Shown here piece after piece: positions 35,538-47,530 of a stretch of DNA of 64,000 nt; positions within the stretch are counted from its first letter, which is position 1; every line of letters begins with the position of its first letter. The stretch is from NCBI RefSeq assembly GCF_029852145.1, contig NC_079969.1, positions 13,619,465-13,683,464 of the forward strand. The letters run 5' to 3'. The notes under the pieces were generated by a model. The model made no database searches and was not told the origin of the DNA. It worked only from the letters and a program-made list of their open reading frames with translations. Made by a program: the position numbers and the translations under genes. The DNA is from Microplitis mediator. Taxonomy: Eukaryota; Arthropoda; Insecta; Hymenoptera; Braconidae.

Positions 35538-37487
35538 TGACAGAGTGATTAGCTTGCCAAGTCTGGTCGCACCTAAGTATTATAGTCGAATATTAGGGCG
35601 CCACTGGAAGATGGACTCGGCCTTCTAGAACCGGATGTTAATGTAATTTTTTTTTTATGCTCAGGGTCGTTTGTAAATTTTATATTTTGTGAGAGAGGAG
35701 AGGAATAGTGAACAGGCTGAAATAAATTTATTTAAGACTTTAATTCCAATTTTATTAAATGAGCACCTTGCTTATTATTTATTTTCCCTTAATAACAATT
35801 AATAACCTTATGACAAACTATGCTTATGACAAACTAATATTCTTATGACAAACTAAATATCGTCCCCTGGACGTTTTTCACACACACACACGTATTTTAA
35901 GCGTCTCCCGGACGTAACACACTCACACACACTCTCTTTGAAAAAAAACCGTCCACCGGACGTTAAACCTTTAACCTCAATACACCTTGATAAAAAACCG
36001 TCCACAGGACGTTAACCCGCGTTTCCTTAATTCTAGTGTCCACCGGACATATCTTAAACCTAACTTATATTTTGTCCACAGGACCTGAATCACAGACACA
36101 TTTTCTTTCAATTAACATCACTTGATTCTACTTAAAACTCTGTTTTCCTTTTGTACCTTCGATATCATTACAATCTTTTCACCCAAAATTTCATGACTCT
36201 AATTCAACTAAAATTCCAATATAAATTTCCCACATTCACTCATTCTGATTACAATTTATCACTTCCTTAATTTCAATTAACTCACTGATTTTACACGTAT
36301 TAATTAATTAATTTGTTGTTTAGATTAAGTATTAATTAATTAATTTTTCCTTATAATTTTCCACTAATAATTTTCCCACTATTTTTATACATTAATTTAC
36401 TTCACAATAAAATAATCCGTTTCTTTCCATTTTACTCAATAACAATTTACCAAAATTCTATCGTTCTTTTATGACTTCATTTTGTTTAAATATTTTAATT
36501 AATTAACTTAAAATTAATTTGTAATTAAATTGCGACTAGAATTACGTTATGAATTGACTAGAAATTCGGCCATAGAGTTGGCGTCACTCAGGTCTTGAAT
36601 CTTACTGACGGATTCGAGTAAATTAAAGTTCATTTATGAATTAATTCAGCCACTGGAATAAATTCCGGCCTCAATCAATATATTGACGTTATCGAATAAT
36701 TTATTTAATTAGTTATTTACGCGGGAAAATTATTTTATTCCAGCCAAAGGCCTCGGATAAAATAAATTCAGAAATATAGCCACAATATAGCGAATAAAAT
36801 CGGCGTGACAACTTTTGAAAAGACGAGGCGCGTGGTTGTAATGGCCAACGGCCTACAACTTCCAATTTATATACGCGAGAACCAACGGAAAGATATTAAT
36901 TAAATTAATTATAATTAATTCTGCCATTGGAATATAAATTCCGGCCTTAATGAATTATAATTTTACCTTGATGAATTTTTACAGCAGCAACCAGATGAGA
37001 CTTGTAGCTGATGTCCGGCTATTTCTCCAACTGTCGTTCAAATTTCCTTACAGGTAAATCGGCTCTTCTGGTTCTCGATTGTCCGGTTTGTTCTCGCTCC
37101 AGATTGTTAAGGTCCTCGTCTTGCCTCGTATAAAATGGTGTAGATGATGCGTCCAATCACTCTAGTCGTTCACTAACTCTCACTTAGGCGTCCATCGCCT
37201 TCGGTCGTCCGATTGACTCTCCTTGGGTGTCCAACGAACTCTCTCGATTTTTGGCACGGCACTCCCTTATAACTTTTCGATTCATGCCCGGAAAACTCAT
37301 CCCTACTAAATTAATTAGAAAAAGAGAGGGGCGGATGTTCGGGTCTCACTGATTAGCGACACCCGGTGACATGTCGAATCACTCAATTTAATAAACCGAA
37401 TTATAATTAGGGCCCGTTATCGACCGTGGACAAATCCAATTATAGAAATGATTAAATAGTCATTGGGATCTATTTTACCCTGTTACA
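35538..37487 (-). mobile_element. Solo LTR, 1.95 kb, inserted in pol, with TAACT duplication
   Basis: Has TG...CA ends (TGACAG on the left, TGTTACA on the right of the plus strand). TAACT lies at 35532-35536 and 37488-37492. It splits a conserved pol motif, so it is a true insertion. The interior has no pol domains but contains repeated 'ccgtccaccggacg' words (35870-36080). One extra base (35537) separates the left duplication from the terminus. The strand is arbitrary. Confidence 0.8.
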
Positions 37488-37492
37488 TAACT

Positions 37493-37657
37493 CTAAGTCT
37501 TCGAACAATCCCGTCTCTACTTCTGGATTGGCGACTCGTACGTAAAGCCCAGCTTTCGTGCGAGCCGGTATAACTACCGTTTCCGCGTGTTCGAATTCTA
37601 CCTTACGTCTTCGGATCTTTAGACACCCTTGAGAATAGAGTACGTCTATATCATTAT
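37493..37657 (-). pseudogene. pol: Pol segment between solo LTR and hAT
   Basis: A short open stretch of 55 residues with the conserved VVIPARTKAGLYVRVANPE motif that follows the protease in insect Ty3/gypsy pol. It includes the hAT target duplication at its upstream end (37650-37657). It joins in sense to 47165-47190 on the far side of the hAT element. Confidence 0.85.
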
Positions 37658-37959
37658 TAGGGCCAGGAATTTCATTTTTTTAAAAGAGAGAGACAGAAAA
37701 AAAAGAGAGGCAAATAAGTTATTTCTTTGTTTCTCGCAATCGAGTGAAGACAGTTGCTTGAAAAAAAATAAAGATTAGTAATCCCACATAAATATATATA
37801 AAAAAAAGGTTAAAGTGCCAATTTAAAACTACTTGTGAACAAATACAAGTCTGTTCTGCTCAGATAAATGAAGAGTAGAATTTATGGTAGTGTTGTGAAA
37901 AATTTTTAATAATTTTTGAGTAGGACAGTACAGTAGCTAGAAATTTTGGTTACGGTCTC

Positions 37960-40110
37960 GGTGGAAATCGTGTTGAAGGTATTGCTGACGGTTTTGCTGA
38001 AGTTCTTGCTGGAGATCGCGCTCGAGCTCTTGCTGGAGATCGCGCTCGTGGTCTCGCTGGTAATCACGCTCGTGATATTGGTGGAGATCGCGCTCATGGC
38101 CTTGCTGGAGATCGCGCTCGTGGTCTCGCTCGAAATCGCGCTGAGGGCATTGCTGAAGATCGCGCTCGTGGTCTTGCTGGTTATCGCGCTCCTGGTCTTG
38201 CTGGATATCGCGCTCCTGGTCTTGCTGGATATCGCGCTCCCGGTCTTGCTGGAGATCGTGCTCGTGGTCTTGCTGGTTATCGCGCTCCAGGTCTTGCTGG
38301 AGATCGCGCTCGTGGTCTTGCTGGATATCGCGCTCCTGGTCTTGCTGGAGATCGCGCTCCTGGTCTTGGTGGATATCGCGCTCCCGGTCTTGCTGGATAT
38401 CGCGCTCCTGGTCTTGCTGGATATCGCGCTCCCGGTCTTGCTGGAGATCGTGCTCGTGGTCTTGCTGGTTATCGCGCTCCAGGTCTTGCTGGAGATCGCG
38501 CTCGTGGTCTTGCTGGATATCGCGCTCCTGGTCTTGCTGGAGATCGCGCTCATGGCCTTGCTGGAGATCGCGCTCGTGGTCTCGCTCGAAATCGCGCTGA
38601 GGGCATTGCTGAAGATCGCGCTCGTGGTCTTGCTGGTTATCGCGCTCCTGGTCTTGCTGGATATCGCGCTCCTGGTCTTGCTGGATATCGCGCTCCCGGT
38701 CTTGCTGGAGATCGTGCTCGTGGTCTTGCTGGTTATCGCGCTCCAGGTCTTGCTGAAGATCGCGCTCGTGGTCTTGCTGGTTATCGCGCTCCTGGTCTTG
38801 CTGGATATCGCGCTCCTGGTCTTGCTGGATATCGCGCTCCCGGTCTTGCTGGAGATCGTGCTCGTGGTCTTGCTGGTTATCGCGCTCCAGGTCTTGCTGG
38901 ATATCGTGCTCGTGGTCTTGCTGGTTATCGCGCTCCTGGTCTTGCTGGAGATCGCGCTCCTGGTCTTGGTGGATATCACGCTCCTGGTCTTGCTGGATAT
39001 CGCGCTCCTGGTCTTGCTGGGAATCGCGCTGACGGTATTGCTGGGGGTTTTACTGGAGATCGCGCTCGTGGTCTTGCTGGAGATCGCGCTCATGGTCTTG
39101 CTGGAGATCACGCTCGTGGTCTCACTGGAAATCACGCTCGTGATCTTGGTGGAGATCGCGCTCATGGTCTTGCTGGAGATCACGCTCGTGGTCTCACTGG
39201 AAATCACGCTCGTGGTCTTGCTGGTTATCGCGCTCCTGGTCTTGCTGGAGATCGCGCTCCTGGTCTTGCTGGATATCACGCTCCTGGTCTTGCTGGATAT
39301 CGCGCTCCTGGTCTTGCTGGATATCGCGCTCCTGTTCTTGCTGGAGATCGCGCTCCTGGTCTTGCTGGAGATCGCGCTCCTGGTCTTGCTGGATATCGCG
39401 CTCCTGGTCTTGCTGGATATCGCGCTCCTGGTCTTGCTAGATATCGCGCTCCTGGTCTTGCTGGTTATCGCGCTCCTGGTCTTGCTGGATATCGCGCTCC
39501 TGGTCTTGCTGGATATCGCGCTCCCGGTCTTGCTGGAGATCGTGCTCGTGGTCTTGCTGGTTATCGCGCTCCAGGTCTTGCTGGAGATCGCGCTCGTGGT
39601 CTTGCTGGATATCGCGCTCCCGGTCTTAATGGAGATCGTGCTCGTGGTCTTGCTGGTTATCGCGCTCCTGGTCTTGCTGGAGATCGCGCTCCTGGTCTTG
39701 CTGGATATCACGCTCCTGGTCTTGCTGGATATCGCGCTCCTGGTCTTGCTGGGAATCGCGCTGATGGTATTGCTGGGGGTTTTACTGGAGATCGCACTCG
39801 TGGTCTTGCTGGAGATCGCGCTCATGGTCTTGCTGGAGATCGCGCTCGTGGTCTCACTGGAAATCACGCTCGTAATCTTGGTGGAGATCGCGCTCATGGT
39901 CTTGCTGGAGATCGCGCTCATGGTCTTGCTGGAGATCGCGCTCGTGGTCTTGCTCGATATCGCGCTCGCTGTCTCGCTCGAAATCAAGCTGAGGGTATTG
40001 CTGTCTTGCTGAAGATTGCTCTAAAGGTATTGCTGAAGGTCGTGCTGAAAATTGCGCTCGCGGTCTTGCTGGAGATCGCGCTAGAGAAATTGATTTTGCT
40101 ATCGCTGTTG
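37960..40110 (-). repeat. Array of 24-bp repeats, left arm of hAT
   Basis: About 85 imperfect copies of a 24-bp unit (core 'atcgcgctcctggtcttgctgg'). Neither strand has a stop for about 2 kb because the unit is a multiple of three and stop-free. The minus strand would read SAISSKTR-type octapeptides over 693 codons. It is the inverted counterpart of the array at 45360-46860. I regard it as structural subterminal DNA, not a protein gene. Confidence 0.9.
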
Positions 40111-41011
40111 TTGTTGTTGTCGTTGTTACTATTGCACACTACTATCTACTAATTAATGAAAATATGGAAGCTTTCTTGGACCAGAAATCTACTTTGCAGA
40201 AATCTACTCAGCAAAGCATACTAAACCATACGTATCAAAATACTTAGCAAGTTTTTAGCTCGATTGTCAGCTACAATGATGAAAAATTGGTTAAGCAAGA
40301 TACTTACCAAGACTATAAAGATGTTATGCACAATACTAAGTAAGAATGTCAGCGGAATACTCTAGAAGACGACTAGTGAGCCGCTCAGCTTCACTATTCA
40401 TAGGAAAAATTAAAGATCTACAAACATCTAAATGTTTGTACTAAACGAAGCATATATGATAGTCTAATATGTTATTAGATCTACATGAATAAGCAATAAA
40501 ATTTTTCTAGGTTATTGTGAGTGAGATATTCAGTAAGACAGCCAGCGAGATGCTTAATTATACAACCAAGAACATGATTAAAAGGTAGATGTTTAGCATG
40601 ATGATCAGAAAGATTTTTAACACAATTTTTAGCCAGACCGTTATTGAAATTCCTAGAAAGATGTACTGTAAGATAGTCAGCAATTTAATAGGCATGATAA
40701 CCAAAATGATATTTAGCAATATGAACATCAAGATATTCAGTGAAAAATGAGCCTCTTAGCAAAACAATCAGAATGAAATACAGCAAGGCGTCCATTTATC
40801 TATTTTTACAAAAAATAAAATTATCCATTATGTTTAACAGGTTTCTTTTTTGGATGTTTTAAATTGTAATAATACAAAGTTACACATCTAATGAATTCCG
40901 CTGTCGTTAGTTGGAGTTCAATGGAAGTGTTCTGCAGTGTAAATGCTGAAATAAAATGAAAAATTCGAATGTTTATTAATGTATACTTATATTATTGTTT
41001 AATAAATAGTT
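40111..41011. other. hAT interior, non-coding, with degenerate repeats
   Basis: AT-rich with loosely repeated 'agcaagatattcag' words about 25-35 bases apart (40190-40790). No gene seen. It could be decayed subterminal repeats and the 3' flank of the BEN-like gene. Confidence 0.5.
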
Positions 41012-41928
41012 TTATAGGAAAAATTGAAATTTACTCTCAATATCACGAAGAATCACAGATAAAGCTGGATTCTCATTGATATCCGTCAGCGTCAGACGTT
41101 TCAATTGCTCCGTACCAATAATATAGAGCAATAGCCGTCTAGTCATCTCTTTTGGTTTATTCACAAACCGTAAAACATCTAATTTCTTAAGACACTCTAT
41201 ACGGATATTACTCCCTTCTATTAATTCAACCATAGCTCGATTCCCAGTAGATGTTGAATTAGTAGGAACAGCAGGAATACTATTCGCAAATTGAACACCA
41301 CTAGTTGAAGCAACATTGAAGTCAAGGACAGCCGCAGCAACATCCGGGATAGTAGAAACAGCTGACGTAGTTATCAGGTCGAGAGCAGAAACCGTTTCAA
41401 CATCCAGAACAGTAGAAAGCGTTGGAGTAGTTGTGAAGTCAACAGCGCCAACCGCGGCAATATCCAAAGCATTAGGCCCGCTTGGAGTAGTTGTTAGGTC
41501 AAGAGCAGGAGCTGCAACAACATTGGGAGTAGTAGGTGCACTTGGAGTAGTTATTGGGTCCATAATAGAAACTCCAGAAACATCCAGAGCAGTAGAAGCA
41601 TTGGAAGTAACTGTTTTGTCGATAGCGGAAGCTACTTCAACATCCGGAGTAGTAGAAGCACTTGGTGTAGTACTTGTGTCCTTAGCAGTAACATTTGAAG
41701 TGGTAGAAGCAATTGGAGTAGCTAATTGTTCTACAGTAGCCCTGACGACCGAATCTAATTGAAAGTTGTTGGAACCGTGACTAGAAGAATTATCCGCAAC
41801 GCTGTTGACACCATGAGAAATTGGAGGGAATTGAATGCAAGCATCAGTCTTCAAACAATCATTTGCAAAACCAATAATGATTCCAGACGTATTCACAACG
41901 AAACTGTGCAACCAAAGAATATCATCTG
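41012..41928 (-). CDS. Exon with BEN-like C-terminal domain, inside hAT
   Basis: An open frame of about 305 residues. On the minus strand it is preceded by a good splice acceptor (TTGTTTTACAG), so it is probably the last exon of a spliced gene; the first exon was not identified. Residues about 90-215 are six imperfect 20-residue repeats (pattern TTPSxSTTPDVxxAxAxDx), rich in Thr, Ala and Val. The C-terminal 80 residues (MVELIEGSNIRIECL... RRLLLYIIGTEQLKRLTL... NPALSVILRDIE) resemble a BEN domain, a DNA- and chromatin-binding fold found in insect repressors. It lies antisense to and downstream of the transposase within the same element. The frame is intact. Confidence 0.6.
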
Positions 41929-42349
41929 TAAAACAAGGATACAAAATTTATGCAAGTAATCTAAAAATATGATATCAAAATAATCTTCTGAATCTTACCG
42001 CTTTCTGCAATCACAAATGCTGTTAGGTACATTCGTCCTCACCTTACAGTCACACGATTTAAATCCAACCGCTTATTTATTAAGGTAGTCGGAATCACAC
42101 TGGTTGAATTTTCCTTCGGCCAAAAAACTAAGGCGTACATCGTCGAGAATTGACTACTTTCAATAAGTATAAAATAGATGTCAGATGCTAATCGTAATTA
42201 TTAAATAATTAGAGAAAAACAGATTATTACTCGCGACAGATTAATCAATAACGTGAATTTTGCTGTTATTAAACCATATTAGTCGTCGTTTATTTTTAAT
42301 TCTATAAATATCGCCCTTTCTGTCTAAATCCCGACGAAAAAATTTGTAA

Positions 42350-42720
42350 CAGTTCCAGAAACAAAAAATTCGCAATTAAAAACTTTATCAATTGATAAAA
42401 TTCAAGTTTCTAAACCAAGAATTATTTTTAACTTTCTCTGGGCCAGACTTATACGCAATATACCTCCGTACATTAAAGTAGATTTGTAGTTTTCCTTTAA
42501 TACAGGCACAGAAGCTAAGCTGATTCCAGTAAATACAAACAACTCATAGTTTGAAACTCAATTAGTTTATTAAATTCAATTTTCGAACTAAGAATTGTTT
42601 TTAACTTTCTCTGGATTAGATTTAGGCTCAATTTATCTCTCTCCATTCAGGTAGATTTTACGTTGCTCTAATAATTGGGCCTTAGAGCTAAGCTGATGCT
42701 TGCCAATATATTAATCAATT
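42350..42720. repeat. Direct duplication, about 185 bp, in hAT interior
   Basis: Two diverged copies share 'aagaattatttttaactttctctgg', a 'gtagattt' segment and 'gaagctaagctgat' (about 42415-42525 and 42590-42700). Confidence 0.65.
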
Positions 42721-42744
42721 CCAAATTAAGAACTTAATTCCCAC

Positions 42745-43310
42745 GTATAACTCGTGTAAAAAAGTTGCGGGATTCTTCTGGTGATTCTCCTAGAAGTCCT
42801 GAGGAATTCCTATTTTGACGAAAAAAATTAATTCCGGATACAATGATGGAAAATAATTTCATCAAAATTTGTAGTAGAAACTAGGATAAAAATTCGATAT
42901 ATTAGGTTAAATAAAAATTTTTTTCTGTCCGGAATTTCAGCTGGTTTTCGATAGAAGCTTAATAAAGTTTTCTGTATAGATTTACGTAATTAGAGAACAT
43001 GGATTGATTAATTACAGGCTTCTCAAAGTATCTTAGGAAAATCGAAAGAATTCCAGTGGAAACTCTAAGGATTTCTGCGGAAATCCCCGCGGACTTTAGG
43101 CTGAAGTTAAACCGAATAAACTTTCAATTTTTACTATACAATTTTTTCATAAAATCATTTTGCACCATATTATTTGGAATTCATGTGGATTTCTTCTGTA
43201 ATTTCTTTGGAATTTATATTTATGTCAAAATATGAATTCTTCAGGATTTCGGCGGAATCACCAGAGGAATTCCGCAACTTTTTTACACAGGAATTCAAGT
43301 TTTCATCTGA
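42745..43310. mobile_element. Small palindromic MITE nested in hAT
   Basis: 'gtgtaaaaaagttgcgggattc' at about 42756 has an inverted partner 'gaattccgcaacttttttacac' at about 43270-43292, and flanking 'tctggtgattc' sequences pair as well. It has no transposase. It lies just upstream of the hAT transposase start. Confidence 0.6.
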
Positions 43311-43660
43311 AAATTATTATCGGGTCATCGTCAATGCTTGTCTCGTCAAAATTTTTATTATCTCAGCAATTTATTTTTTAAATTTCATTTTTCAATTGTT
43401 TAAACTTCTTACAAATTTATGAGTTAGCTTCATTTGATTAAACGTCAAACTGTCTGATAGCTTTACAAATGCAAATAATTGTCAAGTTTCATTAATTTGA
43501 TTTGTTTAATCAGTATAATAAACGGAGTCGTTAATTTTATTATCGTTCTGTTCATTTCTTTCTTTTACTCAAGTTATCGCGTTGTTATCGTGTTGGTATT
43601 TCTCCGAGTTTGGAAGTGTTTTTCATTAATTTTGTACGTGAACTTGCTATTTTTCCACAA

Positions 43661-45169
43661 ATGCCGAGACGAGCGCGAACGACTGAAGAACGTTGGGCAG
43701 ATATTAGGCAAGTTTTAATTATACCAGATGGTGTTTATGATCTTCATATTAATGACGATGGTAATTATCTTTAATGTACCTATTGTACCTTTAAATTACA
43801 TACCATCATTGAAAAACAAGTAGAAGAGCATCATTTTTCTCAGACTCACCAGCGTAATACAGAATTACAAACCACTGATCCTGAGCCTACTGAAGACGCG
43901 AAAGATGAATGTACATCTAGGAAACATGCCTTCTATCATGACCTAGCGGAAGCATTAATGGCAGCTGACATTCCTTTCGAGAAGTTAAACTGTTCGAAAT
44001 TTGCGGACTTTCTCGAAACCCATATAAAGCGGAAAATGCCCGACCCTTCAACACTGCGAAAAACTTACACTGATTTAGTGTATGAACAAAAAATACAACA
44101 AGTTCGGGATGAAGTAGACGATCACCCCATTTATGTATCTGTTGATGAGACAACAGATTCATTGGGCAGATTGATCACTTCAGCTATTGTTGCACCACTT
44201 ATTGATGATTCCCCAGGCATACCAAGAGTCATTCATTGCACTGAGATTTCTCGGGCTAATTCTCAGAAAAATGCTGAATTTGTGGAGTCTGCTTTGATGA
44301 AACTTTGGCTGGACGGAGTCAGAAGGCAGAAAGTCTTATTATTTGTTACAGACGCAGCACCATACATGAAGGCTGCAGGGCGGTTACTAAAAGGTAACTA
44401 TAACTACGCAAAGCTTCTTCATGTAACGTGCCTGGCTCATGGATTACATCGCGTTGCTAAAGAGATCCGTGGAACTTATGGACTAGTTAACGATGTTATT
44501 GCGGAAACGAAAGCTGTTTTCATAAAGTCGCCAAGAAGGAAACGTATATTTAATCAGTACGCTCTGAATATCCCTTTACCTCCTAGGCCTATTGTTACTA
44601 GGTGGGGAGAATAGCTGAAAGCAGCGTCGTATTACAGCGACCACTTTGAAGAAGTCCAAGGGGTAATTGAGCAACTGGATTCTGATGGAGCTGCTGTTAA
44701 TCGCGCTCAACAATTGTGGGCATCTCCTAACCTCCAACGTGAATTTGATTTTATTCAAGAAAATTATTGTTTTATTACTAGGGCAATTACACAATTGGAG
44801 GGAAGAGGAATGTCACTTCGTCAATCTGCTCATATCTTCACTGATGTTGCTGTAAATATCCATCGAAATCCAGTCATTCCTGCAAACATCAAACTTAAAA
44901 TTCAAAACGTTTTCTTCAACAACTGTGGATTTTCGATAGATTTATTGAATATATGTCGAAGTTTACAAGGAGCACCTAATCAAGTAATTCCGAATGGATG
45001 GAAAAATGTCGACATTCAATGCTTGAGATACGCGCCAACGACATCCTGCGAGGTCGAGCGATTCTTTTCTAGTTTCAAAAGTATACTACGATCAAACCGT
45101 CAATCCCTAACGACTAAAAATTTAGAGTTCGTAGTTGTCTACTTCAACCAGGTGGAACTTTTGGACTAA
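43661..45169 (+). pseudogene. hAT transposase with two in-frame stops
   Basis: From the ATG at 43661 one frame runs to 45169 (502 codons), broken by TAA at 43772-43774 and TAG at 44612-44614. The order is: a short basic N-terminus; a C2H2-like zinc finger (CTYC...HHFSQTH) right after the first stop; the catalytic core with VDETTD and, further on, LFVTDAAPYMK and HVTCLAHGLHRVA; and at the C-terminus the hAT dimerisation motif (TTSCEVERFFSSFKSILRSNR). It resembles the insect hAT group whose transposases look like CGG-binding proteins. It would cut and paste elements bearing the TAGGG ends. With only two nonsense changes it is recently lost. It may need replacement by another copy in trans. Confidence 0.9.
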
Positions 45170-45359
45170 CCAACATAGCATCCTCTATCCTATGATAATT
45201 TAAATGTGTTTTCTTCTGAGAGAAAGGTATAAATCGATAGTTTCATAAAATCATAACAATATTACACAGATATTGACTACAATATCACCACATTCATGAA
45301 ATAATATGTATTGTTTTAGATAAAGTTCATTGTATCAGATAATAAAGTGTAATTATCAG

Positions 45360-46860
45360 CGAGACCTTCAGCAATACCCTCAGCTTGATTTCGAGCGAGA
45401 CAGCCAGCGCGATCTCCAGCAAGACCACGAGCGCGATCTTCAGCAATGCCCTCAGCGTGATTTCGAGCGAGACCACGAGCACGATCTCCAGCAAGATCAT
45501 GAGCGCGATCTCCACCAAGATCACAAGCGTGATTTCCAGCGAGACCACGAGCGCGATCTCCAGCAAGACCATGAGCGCGATCTCCAGCAAGACCTTCAGC
45601 AATACCTTTAGCGCAATCTTCAGCAAGACAGCAATACCCTCAGCTTGATTTTCAGCGAGACAGCCAGCGCGATCTCCAGCAAGACTACGAGCGCGATCTC
45701 CAGCAAGACCACGAGCGCGATCATCAGCAATGCCCTCAGCATGATTTCGAGCGAGACCACGAGCACGATCTCCAGCAAGACCGCGAGCGCGATCTCCAGC
45801 AAGACTAGGAGCGCGATATCCAGCAAGACCAGGAGCGCGATATCCAGCAAGACCACGAGCGCGATCTCCAGCAAGACCAGGAGCGCGATATCCAGCAAGA
45901 CCAGGAGCGCGATATCCAGCAAGACCACGAGCGCGATCTCCAGCAAGACCGGGAGCGCGATCGCCATCAAGACCTTCAGCAATACCTTTAGCGCAATCTT
46001 CAGCAAGACAGCAATACCCTCAGCTTGATTTCGAGCAAAACAGCCAGCGCGATCTCCAGCAAGACCACGAGCGCAATCTCCAGCAAGACCACGAGCGCGA
46101 TCTTCAGCAATGCCCTCAGCGCGATTTCGAGCGAGACCAGGAGCGCGATATCCAGCAAGACCACGAGCACGATCTCCAGCAAGACCGCGAGCGCAATTTT
46201 CAGCACGACCTTCAGCAATACCTTTAGTGCAATCTTCAGCAAGACAGCAATACCCTCAGCTTGATTTCGAGCGAGACAGCCAGCGCGATCTCGAGCAAGA
46301 CCACGAGCGCGATCTCCAGTAAAACCCTCAGCAATACCGTCAGCGCGATTCCCAGCAAGACCACGAGCGCGATATCCAGCAAGACCAGGAGCGTGATATC
46401 CAGCAAGACCAGGAGCGCGATCTCCAGCAAGACCAGGAGCGCGATAACCAGCAAGACCACGAGCGCGATATCCAGCAAGACCACGAGCGCGATCTCCAGC
46501 AAGACCGGGAGCGCGATCTCCATCAAGACCTTCTGCAATACTTTTAGCGCAATCTTCAGCAAGACAGCAATACCCTCAGCTTGATTTCGAGCGAGACAGC
46601 CAGCGCGATCTCCAGCAAGACCGTGAGCGCGATCTTCAGCAATGCCCTTAGCGCGATTTCGAGCGAGACCAGGAGCGCGATCTTCAGCAATGCCCTCAGC
46701 GCGATCTCCAGCAAGACCGGGAGCGTGATCTCCAGCAAGATCTTCAGCAAGACCCTCAGCAATGACGTCAGCGTGATCGACAGCAAGAGCACGAGCGCGA
46801 TCTCCAGCAAGAACTTCAGCAAAACCGTCAGCAATACCTTCAACACGATCTCCACCGAGA
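45360..46860 (+). repeat. Array of 24-bp repeats, right arm of hAT
   Basis: The inverted counterpart of the left array, with 'gcgatctccagcaagaccacga' units. It also shows a higher order: an end block with 'agacagcaataccctcagcttgat' recurs near 45625, 46007, 46243 and 46563. The two arrays differ in length (about 2.1 and 1.5 kb), so they have changed copy number independently. Confidence 0.9.
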
Positions 46861-47164
46861 CCGTGGCCAAAATTTCTAGCTACTGTACTGTCCTACTTAA
46901 AAATTATTAAAAATTTTTCACAACACTACCATAAATTCTACTCTTGATTTATCTGCGCAGAACAGACTTGTATTTCTTCACAAGTAGTTTTAAATTGGCA
47001 CTTTAACCTTTTTTTTTATATATATTTATGTGGGATTAGTAATCTTTATTTTTTTTTAAGCAACTGTCTTCACTCGATTGCGAGAAACAAAGAAATAACT
47101 TATTTGCCTTTTTTTTTCTGTCTCTCTCTTTTAGAAAAATGAAATTTCTGGCCCTAATCATTAT

Positions 47165-47530
47165 CTTTCAAAAATTTTAATCCCAAGATCTCATTTCTTT
47201 TTATTGGGAATAGGTTCGGAACTGAATGAAATATAATTGGGAATGCCGAAAATTTCAGCATCTATTTTACCAAGAGTGAAAACAAATTCCGGGATGATCC
47301 CTGTTAGTTTTAATATTTCGCTACGATCAACCCATGTATCCGGGGTAACCATACCGCATTTAAGTAAATTTAATTCACATCCCGTATCGATCATTAAAAT
47401 AGCTGACTCGATTATTTCCTTAGATATTATTTTTATAGTAGGGGCTTCGCAATCGTGGCTAAGCCTAACTACTGCCACTGGAAAGTCTCCAATGGTTCCT
47501 CCGTGTCCATCTCTTCCGCGATTACTTGCA
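47165..47530 (-). pseudogene. Aspartic protease of the giant element
   Basis: The frame overlaps the gag end and encodes the retroviral protease active site (ILMIDTGCELNLL). It stops at a TGA at 47188-47190, a few residues before the hAT insertion. After the hAT and its duplication, the same reading frame continues at 37657, showing that the hAT split a working polyprotein order. The protease cuts Gag and Gag-Pol. The overlap with gag in a different frame suggests the usual ribosomal frameshift between gag and pol. Confidence 0.85.

Larger units (their letters stand above)
37658..47156. mobile_element. 9.5-kb hAT transposon with giant repeat-built TIRs
   Basis: Terminal inverted repeats start TAGGGCCAGGAATTTC on the left and end GAAATTTCTGGCCCTA on the right. 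They match almost base for base for the first 330 bases and then continue as arrays of 24-bp units on both sides. The 8-bp duplication ATCATTAT flanks it at 37650-37657 and 47157-47164, as expected for hAT. Inside are a transposase (plus strand) and a BEN-like exon (minus strand). The size and arm length are far above common for insect hAT elements. Confidence 0.93.

Noticed and set aside
35596..35603. A TGGCGCCC primer-site-like word on the minus strand
   Set aside because: It lies inside the inserted solo LTR, tens of bases from its terminus, and no gag follows. It is probably chance.
37906..40012. Very long ORFs (693 and 688 codons) on both strands
   Set aside because: Both arise from a stop-free 24-bp tandem repeat in the hAT arm. 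The translation is an octapeptide repeat, and the inverted arm repeats it on the other side, so a protein gene is not supported.
41316..41762. 148-aa plus-strand ORF
   Set aside because: It is the antisense of the 20-residue repeats in the BEN-like exon, which has the better domain support and a splice acceptor.
37960..46860. Possible CRISPR-like array because of regular repeats
   Set aside because: Units are directly adjacent without unique spacers, the context is eukaryotic, and the arrays are hAT arms.
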